Assembly: GCF_020884755.1 (NCBI RefSeq) | Contig: NZ_BPWE01000001.1 | Location: 124,001-188,000, forward strand | DNA length: 64,000 nucleotides | Direction: 5' to 3' | Origin: Bifidobacterium mizhiense | GTDB lineage: Bacteria > Actinomycetota > Actinomycetes > Actinomycetales > Bifidobacteriaceae | Shown: positions 19,201 through 27,033 of the stretch, in pieces | Numbering within the stretch: position 1 is the stretch's first letter | Layout of the letters: the number at the start of each line of letters is the position of its first letter | Notes under the pieces: model-generated | What the model was told of the DNA's origin: nothing | Databases searched by the model: none | What the model saw: only the letters and a program-made list of their open reading frames with translations | Translations under genes and position numbers: made by a program

Positions 19201-21933
19201 ATGAACACAGTCAGTCAAACAGCGCAGCGACCAATCACCAGGTCCAACAATCGAACGCTGCTGACTGACGCTCTCTTCGCCATCCTTCTGTTGCTTCTAT
19301 TGAGCGGCTCCACCGCCAATCTCAAAGATGGGGCCCTGATCCCCTTGCAGGAAAACCTAACCCTGATGTGGACTGTCCTGCTCATAGCCCCTGTCGTTAT
19401 CCGTCGTCGATTCCCCGACCTGGCAGCCTGGCTCTTCGTCGCTATGGCTCTGGCTCAGCTTCTGTTGGGGCCAGCCATCATGCCCGCCGATGCAGTCTGC
19501 CTGGTTATGGTCTATTCATGTCTGCTTTACGGACGCCCATCCCTGCGTCGACTCTACCTGACCTTGGCCTGGGTCATGACGCCCCTATCTTGCCTTATCT
19601 TCACATTGGTCGATTTGAGGTTTCTGCCTCCGGGCAGAGCACAGCCGGACCGCACCTCAATGTGGCCGATCTCATTCAGAGAACTGGCGACCACCTTCCT
19701 ATCGAATTTTCTGATCGAAGGGCTTTTACTGCTCGTAGCCATCGTCGCAGCCTACTGGACGCGGACCAGGCGAGATGCCCTTGACGAGGCTCGTCGACGC
19801 AATCACGCCCTGGCCCTGCAGGCAGAACAGAGCGCCGCCCTGTCTGCCAGCGCTGAGCGGGCCCGCATAGCTCGCGACATGCACGATGTCGTCGCCCACA
19901 CATTGTCCATCGTCATTGTGCAGGCGGATGCCGGCAGATACGCAGCCACTGCCGATGCGAGCCTGGCCCTCAAGACCATGCGCACCATCTATCAAGAGAG
20001 CCGTCGCGCCCTACGCGAGCTGAGCTCCCTCTTCGGCAAGCTTAAATCACCGACCAACCCAGCAACCGAAACCAGCCAAAAAGCAGCAAATCCCCCTCCC
20101 AGTCAGCACCCGTCTTCCCCATCACCAACGGACCTTGCCGACATCCATACCCTTGACCAATCTCAAGCAACTGCCCAAACGAATTCCCCTTGTCAATCCG
20201 CGAACGCTGATGATCCGGATCCAGCCGGAACAGATCGCACTCAGCCAAGTCAAGCCAGCGACTATCTTCATACAAGCAAAGAGACTCCAGCTGCTAATAC
20301 TGCCAAGGCCAACGTTGATACGGCCGACAATGCGTGTATTTGGCCCTCAGGTGCCACCTCTTCAAGCAATCCGCCGACCAGCTACGAATCATGGACAAAC
20401 TTGATAGATGCCGCCCAACTTGCTCAGCCAGAATCTCAATTCAACCGACGCCTCAAAGGCCGACCCCACCCAGAAAAGTTGGATCGCAGCCGCGCCATGA
20501 CTGCTTATCGGGTCCTCCAAGAAGCCTTGACCAACGTTCGCAAGCATGCCGCTCCGGCTTCGGATGTGCTGATTGAAGAACAGTGGCTCACAGACGGTCT
20601 GTGCCTAACCATTGACGACCAACCGCTCGATCATGCCACTACCAATTCAGATTCTCCGCCGCAGATGGACCGACCTGAGCATTCAGGTTTCGGCCTTTTG
20701 GGAATGCGCGAACGACTGACTTCCCTGGGTGGCAGCCTTCAAGCTGGTCCCAAGCCAGAAGGCGGTTACCACCTCCAGGCGCGGATTCCTTTTGCTACTC
20801 CGCCAAAACCCGACCCTGAAGCAGGAATACATGCCAACCGACAGACGCAATGGTCCCTGCGTTCGATTGTCTCCACGCTCTTCGTTTGGTTCCAACGCCA
20901 TCCGTTGACGGCCGACCTGGGTTTGGTAATCGGAGTCGTATTGGTAGAAAATCCAGGTCAAGCTCTTGCCATAGCACCTGTCACTCCCCAATATGATCCA
21001 GGCCGGCCAGCAAGAATCATTGCCACACTAGCTATCACTTTGCCTCTGATTGTGCGCAGAGTCCGTCCAGACATTTGCGCCGCCATAGTGGCTGCAGTCG
21101 CCGCCCTGCTGTTGCTCTTCTCGCCCTGGCTGCCGGAAGCTGCAGTCTTGTCCCCGATCGCCGTCTATTCGGCGATGGTTTACGGTAAAAACTCCACCAG
21201 GCGCTGGGTTCCGTTCGCGGTCATCACGGATATGGTTTTGTGGGCTGTCAGATGTGCAGTCAATAACCAAGGGTGTCCCACCATTTTGTCTTACGTGACA
21301 GAAGGACCAGCAGAAGCCTCTTTTTCTGCATCCCATTTAGCGCTTTTCATAGTGATGGTCGCTCCGGCCTTGATCTGCCTGCTGACCATTCTGATTGCCT
21401 CACGCCGACGCACTCGTGGTTCGATCCTGCTTCTCCAGCAGGAGCGCGAGCGCGCGCTAAACCAGACCTTGCAGGAAAGCCAGGCTCTGGCAGCCAATCA
21501 AGAGCGTGAACTCATCGGCGCCACCATGCAGGTAGAGGTGGCCGCCACACTGAATACAGTCATTGCATCCACCGGCAAGGCCATCGCCGAGTTGAACGAT
21601 TATCGAGTCAAGGGGGTGGACCCTCCCCCAGAACAGGTAGCACAAGCCTTCGGCGACATTGCAACCCAAGGACGCCAGGCCCTGGCTCGCATGCGACAAC
21701 TACTCACAGTCCTGCGTCACAGTTCCAGCACTGATGTGCATTCAGACATCGACACCACCAATGACCCGGACGTGAGCCCTAATTCAGACAGGAACCATAT
21801 GGTCGATCCCACCCACAAGACCGCACCTTTGCCGGCTCTTCACCCAGCCAAACCCCTGCCAGTAGATCTTGACGATCAGCCTGACAACCCTCCGCAACAT
21901 TCGCAACAGGATAAGGAATCAAAGCATGTCTAA
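19201..21933 (+). CDS. fused sensor histidine kinase (NarL/LuxR-type HPK7) with second degenerate kinase module
   Basis: A 910-residue membrane sensor, about twice the usual length. Module 1: several TM segments (25-200), dimerisation/phosphoacceptor motif ERARIARDMHDVVAHTLS with His about 228, a Ser/Pro/Gln-rich insert of about 145 residues (281-427), and an ATPase domain with EALTNVRKHA (Asn about 445) and GFGLLGMRER. Module 2 (from about 560): a further TM block and a coiled DHp-like helix ERELIGATMQVEVAATLNTV that lacks the acceptor His and is not followed by an ATPase domain. Module 2 is thus probably a sensory or dimerising pseudokinase. The response regulator follows at 22318. No Shine-Dalgarno is apparent. 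Confidence 0.88.
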   Translation: MNTVSQTAQRPITRSNNRTLLTDALFAILLLLLLSGSTANLKDGALIPLQENLTLMWTVLLIAPVVIRRRFPDLAAWLFVAMALAQLLLGPAIMPADAVCLVMVYSCLLYGRPSLRRLYLTLAWVMTPLSCLIFTLVDLRFLPPGRAQPDRTSMWPISFRELATTFLSNFLIEGLLLLVAIVAAYWTRTRRDALDEARRRNHALALQAEQSAALSASAERARIARDMHDVVAHTLSIVIVQADAGRYAATADASLALKTMRTIYQESRRALRELSSLFGKLKSPTNPATETSQKAANPPPSQHPSSPSPTDLADIHTLDQSQATAQTNSPCQSANADDPDPAGTDRTQPSQASDYLHTSKETPAANTAKANVDTADNACIWPSGATSSSNPPTSYESWTNLIDAAQLAQPESQFNRRLKGRPHPEKLDRSRAMTAYRVLQEALTNVRKHAAPASDVLIEEQWLTDGLCLTIDDQPLDHATTNSDSPPQMDRPEHSGFGLLGMRERLTSLGGSLQAGPKPEGGYHLQARIPFATPPKPDPEAGIHANRQTQWSLRSIVSTLFVWFQRHPLTADLGLVIGVVLVENPGQALAIAPVTPQYDPGRPARIIATLAITLPLIVRRVRPDICAAIVAAVAALLLLFSPWLPEAAVLSPIAVYSAMVYGKNSTRRWVPFAVITDMVLWAVRCAVNNQGCPTILSYVTEGPAEASFSASHLALFIVMVAPALICLLTILIASRRRTRGSILLLQQERERALNQTLQESQALAANQERELIGATMQVEVAATLNTVIASTGKAIAELNDYRVKGVDPPPEQVAQAFGDIATQGRQALARMRQLLTVLRHSSSTDVHSDIDTTNDPDVSPNSDRNHMVDPTHKTAPLPALHPAKPLPVDLDDQPDNPPQHSQQDKESKHV

Positions 21934-22066
21934 TCGGACCAACCGGACTCCAGACATGAGCGTTCTTGATGATGTGCACCTCCTGTGGCGAGCACACAGG
22001 AAATGGATACACAGGAAACGAACACAGCAAACAATCAGCCCAGCAGAAGAATGGAGCATTCTATGA
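21926..22066 (+). CDS. possible 46-aa small protein
   Basis: An ATG inside the kinase stop region opens MSNRTNRTPDMSVLDDVHLL and continues for 46 codons, rich in Arg/Thr/Trp. Placement between kinase and regulator with an overlapping start suggests translational coupling, but the ribosome-binding site is weak and no homologue is recognised. It could be a chance frame. Confidence 0.2.
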   Translation: MSNRTNRTPDMSVLDDVHLLWRAHRKWIHRKRTQQTISPAEEWSIL

Positions 22067-22170
22067 ATCACGGACCTGAAGATCAGCTCAGGCCAGGAGT
22101 CAGTAACCGAAGCGGCTCACTTCACCATTTGGTAGTGGCTCCGTCAACAGTTATTTCGGTAACAATCACT

Positions 22171-22215
22171 CAGACAACCATCGCTTAGACAACACTCAAT
22201 CAGACAGCGATTACC
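22171..22215 (+). repeat. three 15-nt direct repeats upstream of the response regulator
   Basis: CAGACAACCATCGCT, TAGACAACACTCAAT and CAGACAGCGATTACC follow each other head to tail at 15-base spacing, about 100 bases before the regulator start. This is a candidate binding array for the regulator itself; it could also be chance. Confidence 0.35.
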
Positions 22216-22317
22216 TTGGCTACAAATTGAAACCAGTCGCAATTCCTAGCCACGCTCGACTCAGATAAAATCGGATCGTGGCGCTGACCATCATCTAGCG
22301 GAAAGAAGCACGAAGTT

Positions 22318-23007
22318 ATGGAACGAACCGAACCCATCAGCGTTGCCATCGTGGATGATCAGGATCTGGTCCGGGCTGGCTTTGCCATGGTCATCGGCTC
22401 CCAGGATGACATGACCGTGGTCGGCCAAGGCGCAGACGGCGAGCAAGCGGTGGACCTGGCTTCACGCCTGCGGCCTGACGTGATCCTCATGGATGTCCGA
22501 ATGCCCGGCATGGATGGTTTGACAGCCACCCGCCGGATCACTGCTCTGTCGCCTGACCGTCCGGAGCCCAGGGTCATTGTGCTGACCACCTTCGATCTTG
22601 ACGAATACGTCATGGCAGCCATAAAAGCCGGCGCATCAGGATTTCTGCTCAAGGATACCGAGCCTGAAACCCTCTTATCCTCCATCCGTACAGTTCACCA
22701 AGGCAATGCGATCATCGCCCCTTCGGCTACAAAACGACTGATCGAACATATGGCTCATGACATGCCTGGGACCGGATCCATGCCATCAGGCTCAACCTAT
22801 CGCGATCCCGAAGCGGACCTGCTCACTGACCGCGAGCTGCAGGTTCTGGTTCACATAGCCCAAGGCCTGAGCAACCAGGAGATTGCCGACAATCTGGGAA
22901 TCTCACTGCCCACGGTGAAAACCCATGTCACTCATATTCTTCAGAAAATCAATGCCCGCGACCGTGTCCAAGCAGTGGTCTTCGCTTACGAAAACCATCT
23001 GGTATGA
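22318..23007 (+). CDS. LuxR/NarL-family response regulator
   Basis: A 229-residue regulator. The receiver domain has an acidic pair (VDD, residues 12-14), phosphoacceptor Asp59 in LMDVRMPGMDG, the conserved Thr in VLTTFD and Lys in FLLKD. A C-terminal LuxR HTH follows (LTDRELQVLVHIAQGLSNQE to KTHVTHILQKINARDRVQAV). Start ATG 22318 after GGAAAG. It pairs with the kinase upstream and is convergent, 19 bases apart, with the ABC transporter genes, which are its likely targets (inference). Confidence 0.93.
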   Translation: MERTEPISVAIVDDQDLVRAGFAMVIGSQDDMTVVGQGADGEQAVDLASRLRPDVILMDVRMPGMDGLTATRRITALSPDRPEPRVIVLTTFDLDEYVMAAIKAGASGFLLKDTEPETLLSSIRTVHQGNAIIAPSATKRLIEHMAHDMPGTGSMPSGSTYRDPEADLLTDRELQVLVHIAQGLSNQEIADNLGISLPTVKTHVTHILQKINARDRVQAVVFAYENHLV

Positions 23008-23026
23008 ACCAGGCCATCAGTCAGCA

Positions 23027-25696
23027 TCAATCGTCACTGAGCGCTTCAATGGGTGAAACCTTGACTGCCTCCCTGGCTGGCAGCACACTGGCTACCACCG
23101 CAGCCAGCAAGGCCACCGGCAGTATCAGCGCAAAAGCCGACCATGGCACGGTGAAGGTCACGGATCCTAAGGGCACAAAGACCTGATAGGCTCCTATCCA
23201 CCCGAATAGCATTCCTAGAACGATTCCAGCCAGACTGGCTCCTAGGGCAATCATGCAGGCTTCGACTCCCAAGGATCGGCGAACCTGGACGCTGCTCATG
23301 CCGATTGCTCTGAGCGTGGCGGTCTCACGACGGCGTTCCAGCACCGACATCATCAAAGTGTTGGAGACCCCTATGAGAGCGATAATGACGGCAACGCCCA
23401 GCAATGCCACCATGATCGCCAGCAAGGAATCGATTCTTTCGCCCCATAGTCTCTTTTGCGTCAGCCCCCCGCTGATAGCCATGTCGTCATGCTCTCCGAC
23501 AGCCTGACGTATGTCATCCAAGAGCAGTGCGGCATCACGATCTCCCTGCGTCCTGATCCAGATTTCATGTGTCTTGGTGTTTATCCCAGCGACATTCTGG
23601 GAGTCCGTGATTGCATAGACGCCACTGGTATCCAGCCCGCCGAATCCGGCAAGGACCCCAGTCAATGTTCTTCTTGCAACTGCCTCTTTTTCACGTTCAA
23701 CATCCGCCTGAGGGTCAGCTATTGACAACTTCAACTGACCTCCGTTCCGGTAACCGGAATGCTTGGAAATCGTTCTGGTCGACATCAGCAGTGCATTCGA
23801 CCTTTGCATACCTGGACCCAGATCCGCATGAAGCACACGCCTGATCCGTGAAGCATCCAAGGCATAGACAGTCATGGAATCTTGTGAAGGGCCTCCTGAC
23901 TCGACCTTGGCATTGAATCGCTGCACCAGCTCTGCATCAGCGACACCTTTGATACGCTGAATGGCCCGCACATTATTCTTATTCAGCCCCTGACCAGATA
24001 TTTCAATATCCAAGGAATAACGCTGATCAATATCCTTTGCCAAGGTCCGTTTAGTGGTTACCGCACCTGTAGCCAGAGTGGAGACCAGGGTTACACCGAT
24101 CAGCAGAGCAACACCTGTGGCAGCGACTCGTGAGGGATTTCGAGCGATATTCGCCACTCCAACCCTGCAAGATGGTCCAATCCGGGACACAGGTCTACCC
24201 AGGCAACGCAGAAGAGCTGGAATCCACCGACGCGCACCTATCAGCGCACCCAGAAAAATCAGCAAAACACCAAATACCGCGAGACCTAGCAAGAGTTCCT
24301 GCTGATTAGTGGTCTGGACTGTACCGCCGGTGTTTGTCCTGACTAGCTCCCTGACACGCCAAGAGGACCAGATCACGAACGCTATGCCAATGACCGCCAA
24401 CAGGATGCTGATCAGCAAACCGGTCCGTTTCCTGCTTCCTTGCTCCTGATAGTCCACTGGCTGCAGGGCTTCAAGCGGTCTGACTTTGATAGCCGAACGA
24501 GTAGACCCAAAGGCAGCCACCAAGGTTGCCAGAACGCCAAGCGCAAATGGAACCAGAAGGGCAGCAGGAGTAAGCAGAAGTGCAAGCTCCATGGTGCCCG
24601 AATGCAAACCAAAGCAATCGGCAAGACCCATCAAGCCCATGGCCAGCAGGATGCCAATCAAGGACGATATGACACCAAGAAGCAGTGCCTGCTGCAGCAC
24701 GCCTAACCTGATTTGCCGTCGATCCGCACCAATAACCCTCAGCAGGGCCAGATACCTGCGCTGTCTGGCCACCATGATCTGGAAGGTGTTGGCAATCACC
24801 AAGGCAGCCACCACCATGGCCAGCACACCGAAAGTCATGAGGAAGACAGTCATGATGTTCACACCATTGCCGGTCTGCTCACTGAGCAGCCTGTCCTCCA
24901 TGGCGCGACGGTCCTCCAGCCGGTATCCGTCGGGAACGTATCGACTGATGTCATGCAGTGTGTTCTGAAGTTCCTTGCCTTGGCCATCAACCTGCAGATA
25001 GACGTTTTCCACAGGAGGGGACGCCGGTCCAACCATTCCCGCCTTAGTCAGCAGACGATCAATCCGAGAACCCGTCAGCACCACAGCTCCGCCGAAGTCG
25101 TCGTACTGTCCACCACGGCTCTTGCTGATACCTGAGATGGTCAAGTTCACAGTGCCTTGGTGAACAAGACTCTCTTTATTTGAAGAATCCTGAGCACTAT
25201 CACTTCCTGGCAGCATCAACAAGGACAGATGGAGGCGCACCTTATCCCCAAGGCCCACCCGGAGCCTGCCAGCGACGGAACGTGGGAGTACAACCTGATC
25301 ATCTGAATCCGGCCATTGTCCCCGATCCAAATCGATAGGCATGAGCTCCTGCCTGGCACCCATAATGGCCAGAATCCCCTTGCTGGACCGACCGTTTGCT
25401 TCCGTATCCACCATGAGGTTGACATCGGGGCGCAGACCACGAACCCCCTGCAGTTTCGACAACCCCCTGCTATCGAACTCGTCGAACAGAATTGGCTTAT
25501 CCTGATCCCTTCTGGCTGTCACAGCATAGTTGGCTTGACCGGAACCCATGCTGATCTCGCGGCGCATGGAGGCATTCGCCACGTTGCCAAAAAGAAGTGT
25601 CAGGCACATAAAGAGGGTGCCGATCACGATGGCCAGACCAGCCGGCATCATCATTCGCACATCGCGCTTCATCATCGTACGGGTTATCCGCCACAC
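23027..25696 (-). CDS. FtsX-type ABC transporter permease 1
   Basis: An 889-residue permease with two FtsX/MacB-like domains: an N-terminal TM helix (about 16-40), an extracytoplasmic domain, TM blocks around 265-400 and at about 440-500, a second extracytoplasmic domain and a C-terminal TM block ending in the hallmark ERRRETATLRAIGMSSVQVRRS region. Such permeases act with an ATPase in export or sensing of antimicrobial peptides or lipoproteins. The start at 25696 lies ten bases after its ATPase gene. Paralogue of 27034-29733. Confidence 0.9.
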   Translation of the reverse strand: MWRITRTMMKRDVRMMMPAGLAIVIGTLFMCLTLLFGNVANASMRREISMGSGQANYAVTARRDQDKPILFDEFDSRGLSKLQGVRGLRPDVNLMVDTEANGRSSKGILAIMGARQELMPIDLDRGQWPDSDDQVVLPRSVAGRLRVGLGDKVRLHLSLLMLPGSDSAQDSSNKESLVHQGTVNLTISGISKSRGGQYDDFGGAVVLTGSRIDRLLTKAGMVGPASPPVENVYLQVDGQGKELQNTLHDISRYVPDGYRLEDRRAMEDRLLSEQTGNGVNIMTVFLMTFGVLAMVVAALVIANTFQIMVARQRRYLALLRVIGADRRQIRLGVLQQALLLGVISSLIGILLAMGLMGLADCFGLHSGTMELALLLTPAALLVPFALGVLATLVAAFGSTRSAIKVRPLEALQPVDYQEQGSRKRTGLLISILLAVIGIAFVIWSSWRVRELVRTNTGGTVQTTNQQELLLGLAVFGVLLIFLGALIGARRWIPALLRCLGRPVSRIGPSCRVGVANIARNPSRVAATGVALLIGVTLVSTLATGAVTTKRTLAKDIDQRYSLDIEISGQGLNKNNVRAIQRIKGVADAELVQRFNAKVESGGPSQDSMTVYALDASRIRRVLHADLGPGMQRSNALLMSTRTISKHSGYRNGGQLKLSIADPQADVEREKEAVARRTLTGVLAGFGGLDTSGVYAITDSQNVAGINTKTHEIWIRTQGDRDAALLLDDIRQAVGEHDDMAISGGLTQKRLWGERIDSLLAIMVALLGVAVIIALIGVSNTLMMSVLERRRETATLRAIGMSSVQVRRSLGVEACMIALGASLAGIVLGMLFGWIGAYQVFVPLGSVTFTVPWSAFALILPVALLAAVVASVLPAREAVKVSPIEALSDD

Positions 25697-25706
25697 AATG
25701 CACCCC

Positions 25707-26591
25707 CTAGTCCTGTACCTGGGAATAGCCAGCAGCGCCAGCCGAAACTTGTTCAGCCAGAAGATCGTTCATGGCTTTCACCGTCGGATCCTGTCGGTCC
25801 GCAACGATCTGTCCGTCGGCAAAGACCAATGCACGGTCGGCATAGGATGCGGCATAGGCATCGTGAGTGACCATGATGACGGTCTGATTCAGCTCGCATA
25901 CGGAATCACGCAGGAACTTCAGAACACCAGTGCTGGCGGCCAGGTCCAGGTTCCCCGTCGGTTCATCCGCGAAGACCAGACCGGGTTTGATTATCAGCGC
26001 TCTGGCGATGGCGACCCGCTGCTGCTGTCCCCCGGATAATTCACCGGGAAGATGGTTCAGCCTCTCCGACAAACCCAGCGTCTCTACCAGCTGCTTCATC
26101 CACGAGTTGTCGGGCCGAACGCCATCCAGTACCAGCGGCATGAGGATGTTCTGTTTGGCCGTAAACATAGGCAGCAGGTTGAAGCTCTGGAAGATGAATC
26201 CCAGATGTCGCCGCCTGATCAGGGTCAGCTGACGGTCGTCCAGTCGTGTCAGGTCGACTCGGCCAGCCTGATCGATCGATGAATGATGACGATGTCTGCT
26301 CTTCGGCTGCAGAAGATCAGCGGCCATATAGACATGGCCAGAGGTGACAGTATCCAGACCGGCCAGAACGTGCATGAGCGTTGACTTGCCCGAACCTGAA
26401 GGCCCCATGATGGCCGTGAACCGGCCACGTTCAAAATTCACGTCAATTCCGCGCAGGGCATGGACAGCATTCGAGCCTTGCCCATAATCCTTGGTCAGCT
26501 GCCTGGCGCTGACGGCCGGCGGTCCCGCGACGCCTGGGCCTGCACTGTCGATTAACCCTTGTGAAGGTGAAGTATCCGCTTTGTTCTGCAT
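25707..26591 (-). CDS. ABC transporter ATP-binding protein 1 (MacB/LolD type)
   Basis: A 294-residue ATPase with Walker A GPSGSGKST, Q-loop FQSFNLLPMFTAKQN, signature LSGGQQQRVAIARAL, Walker B LVFADEPTGNLD and switch His in MVTHD. ATG 26591 is chosen because AAGGAG precedes it; an open frame 34 codons longer is unlikely. A 20-30 residue insert between Walker A and the Q-loop (HVYMAADLLQPKSRHRHH) is also present, with different sequence, in the paralogue at 29739. Confidence 0.93.
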   Translation of the reverse strand: MQNKADTSPSQGLIDSAGPGVAGPPAVSARQLTKDYGQGSNAVHALRGIDVNFERGRFTAIMGPSGSGKSTLMHVLAGLDTVTSGHVYMAADLLQPKSRHRHHSSIDQAGRVDLTRLDDRQLTLIRRRHLGFIFQSFNLLPMFTAKQNILMPLVLDGVRPDNSWMKQLVETLGLSERLNHLPGELSGGQQQRVAIARALIIKPGLVFADEPTGNLDLAASTGVLKFLRDSVCELNQTVIMVTHDAYAASYADRALVFADGQIVADRQDPTVKAMNDLLAEQVSAGAAGYSQVQD

Positions 26592-27033
26592 GGTGCTCCT
26601 TATCCGCCAGGAAGCCTTTTTCCCGTTAGCTTCCGACCCTATGCGGCTATCAACTGCCGCGATATGGTCCCTAGGAGGGATGAAAATAATCATTCTTACG
26701 GATGAGTGCGCTGAAAAACACTTCCTGTTAGGCTGGCACCATCCAAATCAACGCGGGGCGGCGGGGATGGACATCTGGGAGATGAAGAACATCATGTTCA
26801 GCGCAAAAGACGTGAGCCTCAAGACATGCAACCATCTGATCAATGGATTGCAACAGTTACCTCGATCCCCTTGATTGACTCCGGGAATATCAAGGTCCCT
26901 TCGCTCAAGCCGGCTCGCTTCCAAGCAGCAGCAGTGAAGCCGGCATCTGGGGAGACAAATCAATCATTTCCGGCGCCGACCAAGGCGCGCTGAGATAAAG
27001 GCTGTGCTTATGATGCACGCAGGTTGCTTGCCG
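26592..27033. other. intergenic region between the two ABC operons
   Basis: It holds the promoter of operon 1 (minus strand) and the end of operon 2. An imperfect hairpin GCCGGCTCGCTTC / GAAGCCGGC (about 26909-26944) may be the operon 2 terminator. I see no gene. Confidence 0.4.
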
